Shown here: piece by piece, positions 41,864 through 51,181 of the stretch
Layout: each line of letters begins with the position of its first letter
Numbering within the stretch: position 1 is the first letter of the stretch
Assembly: GCF_027886425.1 (NCBI RefSeq)
Contig: NZ_CP115671.1
Location: 1,178,001 to 1,242,000, forward strand
Source: Brevundimonas vesicularis
GTDB taxonomy: Bacteria > Pseudomonadota > Alphaproteobacteria > Caulobacterales > Caulobacteraceae
DNA length: 64,000 nucleotides
Direction of reading: 5' to 3'
Notes under the pieces: model-generated
The model's database searches: none
Told to the model about the DNA's origin: nothing
Seen by the model: the letters and a program-made list of their open reading frames with translations, nothing else
Program-made: the position numbers and the translations under genes

Positions 41864-42184
41864 TCACCAGATGACCAGGCTTATGACGAATGCAGCGAGG
41901 AAGGCCGCGGCGAGGACGAAAGCTACCCGCGCGACTTTGACGCAGCGCGTTATGAAGCGGCTCTTATAGTGACGGTGTGCGCCGGAAAAGATCGTCCTGA
42001 ACGACGGCCCTATGCCGAAGTAAAAGACATTTCTCGAGAAGTCGTAGAAGTCCGGGGTCTTCCGGGGAACGAGCCCGTTTCGCCTTCTGTGGTCGGCCGC
42101 GAGATGTGCGCCCATGCTGCTGACCATGCCTGTCGCCAAGCTGAACCAGCCAGCGATGGCCAGAACGGCTTGAGCGGTATTCAT
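41864..42184 (-). CDS. Small two-helix membrane protein coupled to the deaminase gene
   Basis: The 106-residue protein has membrane helices at about 4-26 and 84-105 and a central basic, aromatic region (YDFSRNVFYFGIGPSF). Its ATG overlaps the stop of the adenine-deaminase-type gene as ATGA, which is strong evidence that it is real. The DNA is noticeably less GC-rich than its neighbours. No family was recognised. A plus-strand open frame over the same bases (41801-42196) is hydrophilic and probably a shadow. Confidence 0.75.
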   Translation of the reverse strand: MNTAQAVLAIAGWFSLATGMVSSMGAHLAADHRRRNGLVPRKTPDFYDFSRNVFYFGIGPSFRTIFSGAHRHYKSRFITRCVKVARVAFVLAAAFLAAFVISLVIW

Positions 42185-43188
42185 CGCTTCGCGTAGGCAT
42201 CAACCTCAGCCAGGTAGGCCGCCTTCTCCGGCTCGCCCAGGAACGACCCCTCGAAGCTGTTCTTCGCCAGTTGCGTCACCTGATCGCGCGTCAGGCCGAC
42301 GGCCTCGGCCAACCGGCTGTAGTTGTCGTTCACATATCCCCCAAAATAGGACGGGTCGTCCGAGTTCAGGGTGACGTGCAGGGCCCGCCGCAGCATCTCG
42401 GGGACGGGATGGGCCTTCAGATCATCGACCACGCACAGTTTCAGGTTCGACAGAGGGCAGACGGTCAGGGTCATCTGCTCGGCGACCAACCGCTGCACCA
42501 GCGCCTCGTCCTCCATGGAGCGATTGCCGTGGTCCATCCGGTCGATGTTCAGCAGGTCCAGCGCCTCGTGCACATAGGCGGGCGGGCCCTCCTCGCCCGC
42601 GTGGGCGCACAGTTTTAGGCCCAGCTCACGCGCGGCGGCGAAGACGCGCTGGAACTTGGACGGCGGATGGCCGACCTCCGACGAATCCAGCCCCACGCCG
42701 ATGAAATGGTGCAGATAGGGTTTGGCCGCCTCCAGCGTCGCGAACGCTTCCTCCTCGGTCAGGTGGCGTAGGAAGCTGAGGATCAGGCCGCTGGACACGC
42801 CCAGCTCCGCCTTGGCCCGGTCCATGCCTGCGATCAGCCCCTCGACCACCACGCCGAAGGGCACGCCTCGGTCGGTATGGGTCTGGGGATCGAAGAAGAT
42901 TTCGGCGTGGCGCACATTATCCGCCGCCGCGCGCTGGAAATAGGCGAAGGCCAGATCCTCGAAATCCCGCCGCGTCAGCAGGACGGCGGCCCCCGCATAG
43001 TAGATGTCCAGAAAGTCCTGCAGGTTCGAGAAATCATAGGCCGCCCGCACCGCCTCGACGCTGTCGTAAGGAATGGACACGCCGTTGCGCTGCGCCAGTT
43101 CGAACATCAGCTCGGGCTCCAGCGAGCCCTCAATATGCAGGTGCAGTTCGGCCTTGGGCAGGCCGGCGATGTAGGCGTCGAGCGACAT
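42181..43188 (-). CDS. add: Adenosine deaminase family protein, probable adenine deaminase
   Basis: This 335-residue amidohydrolase has the metal site HLH (ELHLHIEG, His16 and His18), HAGEEGPP, DHGNRS and NSDDPSYFGG. The stretch LDSSEVGHPPSKFQ and the opening LPKAELHLHIEGSLEPEL match the bacterial adenine deaminases of this superfamily, such as the characterised Pseudomonas enzyme, rather than classical adenosine deaminases. It would then convert adenine to hypoxanthine for purine salvage. This assignment rests on recalled family motifs. It is followed by a coupled membrane protein and lies 36 bases downstream of argS. Confidence 0.88.
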   Translation of the reverse strand: MSLDAYIAGLPKAELHLHIEGSLEPELMFELAQRNGVSIPYDSVEAVRAAYDFSNLQDFLDIYYAGAAVLLTRRDFEDLAFAYFQRAAADNVRHAEIFFDPQTHTDRGVPFGVVVEGLIAGMDRAKAELGVSSGLILSFLRHLTEEEAFATLEAAKPYLHHFIGVGLDSSEVGHPPSKFQRVFAAARELGLKLCAHAGEEGPPAYVHEALDLLNIDRMDHGNRSMEDEALVQRLVAEQMTLTVCPLSNLKLCVVDDLKAHPVPEMLRRALHVTLNSDDPSYFGGYVNDNYSRLAEAVGLTRDQVTQLAKNSFEGSFLGEPEKAAYLAEVDAYAKR

Positions 43189-43224
43189 GGGCGATCTCCG
43201 GGAGGATGTCGCCCCGTCTATACC

Positions 43225-45027
43225 CTACATCCGCTCCGGCGTGTCGATGCCCAGCAGGTTCAACGCGATTTCCAGCTGGCGCAGAGCCGCCGCCGACAGG
43301 GCCAGGCGCGAGCGTTTGGTCGCTTCGTCCGGCGCGATCAGCACGGGGCAGGCGGCGTAGAACTTCGAGAAGGACTGGGCCACCCGATAGGCGTGTTCGG
43401 CGACCAGATGCGGCATCCGCTTGTCGTAGGCGTCCGACACGGCCGTCGAGAAGGCGTCCAGCGTCAGGGCCAGATCGCGCTCCGCCGGTTCGGCGATGAC
43501 GATGGCGCCCGGCGTCAGTCCCTGTTCGGCGGCTTTGCGCAGCAGGGATTTGATGCGGACCGACTGGTAAAGCAGATACGGTCCGGTCTTGCCCTCGAAG
43601 CTCATGAAGCGGTCGAGATCGAAGACGTAGCTGGTGGTGCGCGCGTTCGACAGGTCGGCGAACTTCAAGGCCGCGATGGCCACCTTGTGCGCGATGGCCT
43701 CGAACTCTTCCGGCGACAGGTCGTCGCCCAGCTTGGCCTCGTGAAGACGCTCGCGCGCCTTTTCGGTCGCCTGATCGATCAGGTCGCGTAGCTTCAACAC
43801 CCCCCCCGCGCGGGTCTTGAAGGGTTTGCCGTCCTGTCCGTTCATCGTGCCGAAGCCGAGATGCTCCAGAGCGCCCTCTGCGGCGTAACCGGCCAGATAG
43901 GCGGCGCGGAAGACCTGTTCGAAATGCTCGGCCTGGCGTTCGTCGACGACATAGAGGGCGAGATCGGGCGACAGGGCCTTCTTGCGGTCCAGGATCGTGG
44001 CCAGGTCGGTCGTGCCGTACATGGCCGAGCCTTCCGAGCTGATGACCAGCAGGGGCGGGGGGGACGGGGCCTCGATCACCGAGCCGTCGGCCAGCTTTTT
44101 CTTGCGCGTCTCGCCGGGCTTGGCGACGTGGACCACCTGGGCGCCGTCGTCCTCGACCAGCAGGCCGGTCTCTTTCAGATGCGCCAGCATTTCCGGCATC
44201 TGCGGATCGGCGTCGCTTTCGCCGTTCCACAGGTCGAAATCGACCGACAGGTCGCCGTATTCGCGCTTCAGCGCCTCGCGGCTGACCGCCACGAAATGCT
44301 GCCAGAGCGCGCGGTAGCCGGGACGGCCGTTCTGAAGTTCCGCCGTCGCCTTGCGGGCGCGGTCGCGGAAGGCCGGATCCTCCTTGGCCTTGCCGGCGGC
44401 CTGCGGATACAGGCGGTCCAGGTCAGCCAGGGTGACCGGGCTTTCGGCCGGGAAGGGGCCGTCGCCTTCGGCCATGAAGGCCGCGGCCAGGCCCTCGTCG
44501 CCGCAGGCGACGATCAGCAGGCCCATCTGGAAGCCCCAGTCGCCGAAATGGGCGTCGCCGGTGACGTGGTCGCCGCGGAAGCGGAACAACCGCTTCAGGC
44601 TCTCGCCGATGATGGCGCTGCGCAGATGGCCGACGTGCATCGGCTTGGCGACGTTGGGACCGCCGTAGTCGATGACCACCTGGCGCGGTTCGGCCACAGT
44701 CGCGGCGCCCGCGTGGTCTGCGTCGTTCGCCACCTCGGTCGCCCGTTCGGCCAGCAGCGCGTCGGAGAGCTTCAGATTGATGAAGCCGGGTCCCGCCACC
44801 TCGACCGAGGCGAAGCGCACGTCCGCGCTCAGCCGCTCGGCGATCTTGCCGGCCAGTTCGCGCGGATTGGCCTTCAGCGCCTTGGCGGCGGCGAGCGCGC
44901 CATTGGACTGGAAATCGGCCAGGTCGGGGCGGTCCGACGGGGTAACGCGGGCCAGGGCCGGGTCCACGCCTTCGGCGGCGAAGGCGGCGGCGACCGCTTC
45001 GCTGAGGACGGTCTTCAGATCAGACAT
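43225..45027 (-). CDS. argS: Arginyl-tRNA synthetase
   Basis: The 600-residue class I synthetase charges tRNA-Arg. It has the N-terminal Add-1 tRNA-binding domain and GPNVAKPMHVGHLRSAIIGE with the HIGH motif as HVGH at 131-134. FGTMNGQDGKPFKTRAGG precedes a DALR anticodon-binding domain near the C-terminus (AYRVAQSFSKFYAACPV). The ATG at 45027 overlaps the stop of the upstream secreted-protein gene by one base. In many alphaproteobacteria argS lies between dgt and the SPOR gene; here it is 21 kb away. Confidence 0.97.
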   Translation of the reverse strand: MSDLKTVLSEAVAAAFAAEGVDPALARVTPSDRPDLADFQSNGALAAAKALKANPRELAGKIAERLSADVRFASVEVAGPGFINLKLSDALLAERATEVANDADHAGAATVAEPRQVVIDYGGPNVAKPMHVGHLRSAIIGESLKRLFRFRGDHVTGDAHFGDWGFQMGLLIVACGDEGLAAAFMAEGDGPFPAESPVTLADLDRLYPQAAGKAKEDPAFRDRARKATAELQNGRPGYRALWQHFVAVSREALKREYGDLSVDFDLWNGESDADPQMPEMLAHLKETGLLVEDDGAQVVHVAKPGETRKKKLADGSVIEAPSPPPLLVISSEGSAMYGTTDLATILDRKKALSPDLALYVVDERQAEHFEQVFRAAYLAGYAAEGALEHLGFGTMNGQDGKPFKTRAGGVLKLRDLIDQATEKARERLHEAKLGDDLSPEEFEAIAHKVAIAALKFADLSNARTTSYVFDLDRFMSFEGKTGPYLLYQSVRIKSLLRKAAEQGLTPGAIVIAEPAERDLALTLDAFSTAVSDAYDKRMPHLVAEHAYRVAQSFSKFYAACPVLIAPDEATKRSRLALSAAALRQLEIALNLLGIDTPERM

Positions 45028-45713
45028 TATTGGCTCGGTGCGGAGGCAGGCGCGGGGGCGGCCGGCGTCGTGCCGGCGTTGACGCGGAAGCGGCTGCCCG
45101 AGCGGTTGAACTCGGCCATTTCCGGCGTCACGTCGAAACCGACCAGGATTTCGAAGTTGCTGCCGCTGGTTTCGATGCCGGCGCGCGGAATGACGATGGT
45201 GCGCTTTTCAGTCACCGAGGCGGTGCGCTGGCCTTCGAAGTTCACCGGCAGGTCGAAATATTCCTTGGACAGGATGGCGTTGTTCCGCTCCGTCACCGCA
45301 ATCCAGTAGCGGTAGGTGCGCTGTTCGCCCGCCGCCTGCGGACCACGGCCCAGGTTGAACAGCACGTCCATGTCGACGCGAATCGGATCAGCCTCGCGAT
45401 ATTCGCAGTCCGAGGAGATACCCTCGATCTCGCCGGTGTAGCCGACATTGGCCACGGCGGCGCGGCCGCCTTCCAGTTCGACGTAACGGGCGGCGTCGTA
45501 GAGAATCTTCACATAGGGGCAGGGGCCGGCGTTGGCGCGGCGACGCAGGGGCGCGATGCGCGGCGCGCGCGACGGCGCGGCGTCTTCGCCCGATGCCTGC
45601 TGCTGTTGCCCGCTGCGCTCGCGTTGACGCTGGGAAGTCTGGGCCTCGGCGGCGACGGGCAGGACGGAGGCCGCGATGGAGAGGGCGGCCAGGGCGGTGA
45701 ACACGCGACGCAT
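45027..45713 (-). CDS. Secreted protein of unknown function
   Basis: The 228-residue product has a signal peptide (about 1-25, cleavage after AAEAQ), a Gln/Arg-rich stretch, and a folded region. The folded region includes CPYVKILYDAARYVEL, ISSDCEYREADPIRVD and a C-terminal beta-rich part ending in a Pro/Ala tail. The two cysteines may form a disulfide. I do not recognise a named family. I used the ATG at 45713, since the frame continuing to 45770 is not signal-like. It is coupled to argS by a one-base overlap. Confidence 0.8.
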   Translation of the reverse strand: MRRVFTALAALSIAASVLPVAAEAQTSQRQRERSGQQQQASGEDAAPSRAPRIAPLRRRANAGPCPYVKILYDAARYVELEGGRAAVANVGYTGEIEGISSDCEYREADPIRVDMDVLFNLGRGPQAAGEQRTYRYWIAVTERNNAILSKEYFDLPVNFEGQRTASVTEKRTIVIPRAGIETSGSNFEILVGFDVTPEMAEFNRSGSRFRVNAGTTPAAPAPASAPSQ

Positions 45714-45833
45714 CAGCTTATTTTTCCGACAGCGAGAGAGGGCGCACGACGATCGGCGGCCGATCATCAACGCTCGCCGCTGATAGCGGCTAAAGCGAGG
45801 CGCGGCAAACGCTTGCTGGCCTCGGCGCTCCCC

Positions 45834-46277
45834 TCAGCGCTCCATGACCAGGCAGGTCGAGGTCGCGGTCGCATAGAGCTTGCCGTCCAGGCCGCGTAGA
45901 TCGGCCTCCGAGAAGGCCGCGCGGCGACCGGCCTGAACGATCCGACCCTCGGCCCGAACCGGCGTGCCGGCGATCAGCGCCTTGTGAAAAACCGTCTTCA
46001 GTTCCAGCGTCGTATAGGTCTGGCCCGGCCGAAGCGTGGAATGCACAACGCAGCCGCAGGCCGAATCGAGCACCGTCGCGATCCAGCCGCCATGAACCGT
46101 GCCCAGCGGATTATAGACGGCGGTGGTGGGGATGGCCTCGAACACCACCCGGCCTTCTTCCACTTCGGTCAGTTCGAAGCCGACGGTGCGGGCGATAGGG
46201 GCGATGAAGCCGCCCGTCATGCCCAGACGCAGTTGGTCGATCCCGGACAGGGCGGCGATATCGACGGTTTCGGTCAT
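45834..46277 (-). CDS. PaaI-family hotdog thioesterase
   Basis: The 147-residue protein has a hotdog fold with NPLGTVHGGWIATVLDSACGCVVHS at about 56-80, matching the HGG-type active-site segment of PaaI thioesterases. These cleave acyl-CoA or phenylacetyl-CoA type substrates. It stands alone between the secreted argS-linked protein and bamF, with spacers of 120 and 74 bases. The substrate is unknown. Confidence 0.9.
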   Translation of the reverse strand: MTETVDIAALSGIDQLRLGMTGGFIAPIARTVGFELTEVEEGRVVFEAIPTTAVYNPLGTVHGGWIATVLDSACGCVVHSTLRPGQTYTTLELKTVFHKALIAGTPVRAEGRIVQAGRRAAFSEADLRGLDGKLYATATSTCLVMER

Positions 46278-46312
46278 GCAAACGGCTCCTGATTAGGTCC
46301 GTTTACAATAAG

Positions 46313-46341
46313 GACGGACGCTGCCGTGGCAAGCGTCCGTC
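46313..46341 (-). terminator. Hairpin after bamF, possible terminator
   Basis: GACGGACGCT and AGCGTCCGTC form a perfect ten-base stem with a nine-base loop, 10 bases downstream of the bamF stop on the minus strand. There is no T-run, so it may be a weak terminator or stability element. Confidence 0.45.
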
Positions 46342-46351
46342 GTAGCGGTCC

Positions 46352-46918
46352 TTACAGGCCCGGCAGCTTGAAGCCGTTGCTGCGACGCGGCTGGATCGTG
46401 ATGGCCTGCTGGCCGCCGGTCAGAGCCTGAAGGCGGGCGGCCTCGGTCGAGGCGTCGATGGTCTTCTGGCCTTCGGCGGTCTGGCGGACCGTCGGCGCCT
46501 GGGTCGAGGCGTCGTCCTTGCGCCAGAACATCAGGCGGTTGGCGAAGCTTTCGTCCTTGTGCGCCAGATCGCCGAACTCGTCATCGACGACATAGCGGGC
46601 CAGCGGGTCGGCCTGCTCGCCGCCGGCCTGGGCCACCAGGACCTGTTCGCCCGGCGTGCGGGTGACGGCCTGACGCTGACCCAAAAGGATCTGACGCGCG
46701 GCGCTTTCGGGGGCCAGTTCCTGCGGGCGCGGCTGGCCGGGCGCGGGCGGACGCAGGCCGTATTCCGGCGGAATGCTGAGCGGGGCGGTCGAGACGGTCA
46801 CGAACTCGTCCGGCACGACCTTGGTCAGGCCGATGCCCTGTTTGATGCTGCCGCAGGCCGAGACGGCGAGCGCGGAGGAGGCGACGAGGGTCAGGACGGC
46901 GACACTGCGGATACGCAT
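46352..46918 (-). CDS. bamF: BamF-type lipoprotein (DUF3035)
   Basis: The 188-residue lipoprotein has a lipobox ending at Cys22 (AVSAC). It also has the DUF3035 core VPDEFVTVSTAPLSIPPEYG near 35-54, with a variable Gln-rich remainder. In alphaproteobacteria this family is described as the BamF subunit of the outer-membrane beta-barrel assembly complex. It follows lspA by 71 bases on the same strand, so the signal peptidase that processes lipoproteins and a lipoprotein substrate are neighbours. The symbol is from family knowledge. Confidence 0.85.
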   Translation of the reverse strand: MRIRSVAVLTLVASSALAVSACGSIKQGIGLTKVVPDEFVTVSTAPLSIPPEYGLRPPAPGQPRPQELAPESAARQILLGQRQAVTRTPGEQVLVAQAGGEQADPLARYVVDDEFGDLAHKDESFANRLMFWRKDDASTQAPTVRQTAEGQKTIDASTEAARLQALTGGQQAITIQPRRSNGFKLPGL

Positions 46919-46989
46919 GGTTTCAGGCTCTGGTCGGCTGATGCAGGAAGCGCCGCGATGGCGCAGTCGGCATAGTGAAGACGGGGTGA

Positions 46990-47496
46990 TTACGACTTTT
47001 CGACGGCCGCGCCAACCTTGGCGGGTTTGTCAGACACCAGACTGTCGATGATCAGTAGCACGACGCCGATGGTGATGGCGCTGTCGGCGACGTTGAACAC
47101 CCAGGGAAAGACGCCGGTGCCCGAGAAGTCGATGAAGTCGACCACATAGCCGAAGCGGATCCGGTCGATCACATTGCCCAGCGCCCCGCCCATGACGAAA
47201 CCGATTGCGGTGATCAGCAGGCGTCGGTTCGATTGCGTCGCCCACCAGGCCAGGCCGGCCGAGACGACGATGGAGAAGATGGCCAGGCCCCAGCGCGCTT
47301 CGCCGCCGCCGAACAGGCCGAAGCTGACGCCGGTGTTCTCGACCCAGCTGAAGTTGAGGATCGGCGGGAAGACGGGGATGCGGCCGACTTCCTGCAGCGA
47401 CAGGCCGCTGATGATCCAGGCCTTGGTCAGCTGATCCAGAACGATGATCAGGAGGGCGAACACATAGGCGGTGACGGCGAGGCGCGTGATCTTCAT
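46990..47496 (-). CDS. lspA: Lipoprotein signal peptidase (signal peptidase II)
   Basis: The 168-residue inner-membrane aspartic protease has four helices and the two catalytic aspartates, in GALGNVIDRIRFG and FNVADSAITIG. It cleaves prolipoproteins before the lipid-modified cysteine. It is directly upstream of bamF. The xseA gene lies 64 bases upstream on the same strand, so a shared transcript is possible. Confidence 0.96.
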   Translation of the reverse strand: MKITRLAVTAYVFALLIIVLDQLTKAWIISGLSLQEVGRIPVFPPILNFSWVENTGVSFGLFGGGEARWGLAIFSIVVSAGLAWWATQSNRRLLITAIGFVMGGALGNVIDRIRFGYVVDFIDFSGTGVFPWVFNVADSAITIGVVLLIIDSLVSDKPAKVGAAVEKS

Positions 47497-47560
47497 GCGG
47501 CGCCGTTAGCAGGAAGCGGCGCCGGGGCGAAGCGGAAAACGCGGATCCTATCCGGCGCCG

Positions 47561-49156
47561 TCAGAACAGGCTGCCCTGATCGGCGGCGATCTGCTTCGGC
47601 TTGGCCGCCGGACGCGGCGGGGACGGACGGAATTCGCCGCCGTCGATCGTCGCCGGCTGAACACCGTCGCCGAACACCAGCTTGACGGCCTGACCCGCCT
47701 CCAGCGCCTTGGCCGAGGTGATCCAGGCGCCGTCTGAATCTTCCACACGGGCGAAGCCGGGCTTGGGACGTCCGGGGTCCAGGGTCGTCAGCGCGCGAGA
47801 CAGCGCCGCCAAGCGATCGGCGTCCCGCTCCAGCCGGCGTGGCAAGACTCCGTCCAGTCGCGCGCCGACGGCTTCGAGCCGCGCCTGACGCTGGTCCAGC
47901 CGTCGATGCAGCGGTTCGGGCGACAGCCGCCCAGAGACCTGCAACAGCCGCCGCTCGCCGCGCGCCACTCCGGCCTGAAGCGCCGCGCCCAGCCGATCGC
48001 GCGCGCCGCGCAGCCGATCCTGACCTCGCTCGATCCGCGTGCGCAGCAGGGCCGGGCTCAGCTTGCCGCCCGTCACCGCCAGATGCCGCTCGTGCAGGGC
48101 GACGTTGCGTTGCAGCCCCGAACCGAGGCGGCTCGACACATGGTCCAGCCGCTGCTGCGCCAGGGCCAGCAGGTCCTCCGGCCGCGCCGGCAGGCCGCGC
48201 GTCACCGCCCGCAGGCGTGTGCGTCGATCCTCGATCAGCCGTCCGCCCGCTTGCACCATGCGCCGGTCCATGTCGGCGACGGCGTAGCGCAGGTCCGCCA
48301 GCACGGGCGTCGCCATTTCGGCCGCGCCCGTCGGGGTCGGCGCCCGACGATCCGAGACGAAGTCGATCAGGGTGGTGTCGGTCTCGTGCCCCACGGCCGA
48401 GATGATCGGAATGCGCGCCGCCGCCACGGTCCGCGCCAGGCCTTCGTCGTTGAAGCACCACAGGTCCTCGACCGACCCGCCGCCGCGCGCGACGATCAGC
48501 AGGTCGGGGCGGGGGATCGGCCCGTCGGCGGTCATCCCGTCAAAACCGCGAATGGCGTTCGACACCTGACCGCAGGCCGATTCGCCCTGAACGACCACAG
48601 GCCAGACTATGACGCGACAAGGCCAGCGTTCCGCGATCCGGTGCAGCACGTCGCGGATCACCGCGCCGGTCGGGCTGGTGATCACGCCGATGGTCGCGGG
48701 AAAGGCGGGCAGGGGCTTCTTACGCCCGGGTTCGAAAAGCCCTTCCTCACGCAGGCGGACCTTCAGCCGCTCCAACTGGGCCAGCAGGGCGCCGGCGCCA
48801 GCCGCCTCCATGCTCTCAATCACGATCTGATAGGAGGACCGCGCCGGATAGGAGGTGATCTTGCCGGTGACGATGACCTCCAGCCCCGCTTCGGGCTGAA
48901 CGCCCAGGCCGCGCACCGACCCCTTCCACACCACGCCGTCGATGGCCGACTTGTCGTCCTTCAGTGTCAGATAGATGTGGCCCGAGGCGTGGCGATTGAC
49001 CTTGGAGACCTCGCCGCGCAGCCGCACGTGGCCAAACCGGTCTTCCAGCGTGCGCTTCAGCGCGAACGACAGTTCCGAGATCGACAGGGGCGGATTGTTG
49101 TCGCGCGGGGCAGGGACCTCGGCCGGGCCTTCGAATACGTAGGAGTCGTCGCTCAT
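47561..49156 (-). CDS. xseA: Exodeoxyribonuclease VII large subunit
   Basis: The 531-residue subunit has an N-terminal OB-fold (LSISELSFALKRTLEDRFGHV to VVWKGSVRG). The central nuclease core carries IGVITSPTGAVIRDVLHRI and the catalytic-region sequence ARGGGSVEDLWCFNDE, followed by VGHETD. A long repetitive Arg/Leu-rich coiled region fills 290-440, and a short C-terminal domain follows. With XseB it degrades single-stranded DNA. xseB is not in this window. The long coiled part is normal for the family. Confidence 0.95.
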   Translation of the reverse strand: MSDDSYVFEGPAEVPAPRDNNPPLSISELSFALKRTLEDRFGHVRLRGEVSKVNRHASGHIYLTLKDDKSAIDGVVWKGSVRGLGVQPEAGLEVIVTGKITSYPARSSYQIVIESMEAAGAGALLAQLERLKVRLREEGLFEPGRKKPLPAFPATIGVITSPTGAVIRDVLHRIAERWPCRVIVWPVVVQGESACGQVSNAIRGFDGMTADGPIPRPDLLIVARGGGSVEDLWCFNDEGLARTVAAARIPIISAVGHETDTTLIDFVSDRRAPTPTGAAEMATPVLADLRYAVADMDRRMVQAGGRLIEDRRTRLRAVTRGLPARPEDLLALAQQRLDHVSSRLGSGLQRNVALHERHLAVTGGKLSPALLRTRIERGQDRLRGARDRLGAALQAGVARGERRLLQVSGRLSPEPLHRRLDQRQARLEAVGARLDGVLPRRLERDADRLAALSRALTTLDPGRPKPGFARVEDSDGAWITSAKALEAGQAVKLVFGDGVQPATIDGGEFRPSPPRPAAKPKQIAADQGSLF

Positions 49157-49220
49157 GAAGACATCCTAGCCTGCGTCGATCCGCCCGGGAACGCTGCGCG
49201 CGCCCTGCCGTTCGACTTTC

Positions 49221-49382
49221 ATGGCCGCCGACCCGCCCGGAACCGATCCTTCTGACCGTGACCCGCACGAGCGCGATCTGTCGCGCCGCGCCGGGGGCGG
49301 CGGGGCCATGAGCCCGTGGCTGATAATCGGCTGCATCATTCTGCTGGGCCTGGGCGTCTATGTCGTCTCGGCCCTGCTCTAA
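49221..49382 (+). CDS. 53-residue single-helix membrane protein
   Basis: An ATG at 49221 opens 54 codons. A charged N-terminus (ADPPGTDPSDRDPHERD) leads through a Gly-rich hinge to one membrane helix at about 33-52 (LIIGCIILLGLGVYVVSALL). It sits divergent from xseA and 16 bases before the lipoprotein gene. It looks like a tail-anchored small protein. The family is unknown. Confidence 0.55.
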   Translation: MAADPPGTDPSDRDPHERDLSRRAGGGGAMSPWLIIGCIILLGLGVYVVSALL

Positions 49383-49398
49383 TGCCCAAGGAGGCCGT

Positions 49399-49830
49399 AT
49401 GAACCGCTTCGTCCCGCTCGCCGCCATTCTTTGCCTGACCGGCGGCGTCGTCGCCTGCTCGGATCGCGACGACGATGTGGTCCAGGCCCCTGCGCCGGGC
49501 GCAGCGCCCGTGGCCTTGCCGGATCAACAGGCGGATGCCGCCGCCTCGAACGCCGCCTTGGCCTTCAACATGACCCGCGATCAGCTGGAGGATGCAGACC
49601 TGTATTCGCGCGCCAACGTCGATCTGGGCGATGTCGAAACCCTGGTGCTGGACGCTTCAGGCGCCCTGACCCATCTGGTGATCGAGCTGGAAGGGCCTGG
49701 CGACATGAAGGTGTTGGTTCCGGTCGCGGACGTGTCTCCGATCGACCGCAACGGCGACCGGGATCTGGTCACCGATCTGACGCCCGGTCAGCTTCAAGCC
49801 CTGCCGGCCTGGACCCCGCAAGCGCGCTGA
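49399..49830 (+). CDS. PRC-barrel-like lipoprotein
   Basis: The 143-residue lipoprotein has a signal peptide with lipobox Cys20 (GGVVAC) and an Ala/Pro linker. Its beta-rich domain at about 60-140 (VDLGDVETLVLDASGALTHL) resembles PRC-barrel folds. The ATG at 49399 follows AGGAGG by about six bases. The precise role is unknown. It lies upstream of purD and downstream of the 53-residue membrane gene. Confidence 0.8.
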   Translation: MNRFVPLAAILCLTGGVVACSDRDDDVVQAPAPGAAPVALPDQQADAAASNAALAFNMTRDQLEDADLYSRANVDLGDVETLVLDASGALTHLVIELEGPGDMKVLVPVADVSPIDRNGDRDLVTDLTPGQLQALPAWTPQAR

Positions 49831-49868
49831 TTGGACGCTGAATGCGGCGTTAAGTCTGACGGGCGCTT

Positions 49869-49890
49869 GACCGGCCGGCGCCGGCCGGTC
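49869..49890. repeat. 22-base perfect palindrome before purD
   Basis: GACCGGCCGGC at 49869-49879 is followed directly by its exact reverse complement at 49880-49890, with no loop, 14 bases upstream of the purD ATG. It could be an operator for a dimeric regulator or a GC-rich hairpin affecting translation. Confidence 0.6.
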
Positions 49891-49903
49891 ATTGCCCGAT
49901 CTC

Positions 49904-51178
<1,275 letters not shown>

Positions 51179-51181
51179 AGC

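Noticed and set aside
41801..42196. 131-codon plus-strand open frame
   Set aside because: Hydrophilic and antisense to a coupled two-helix membrane gene that has the better start context.
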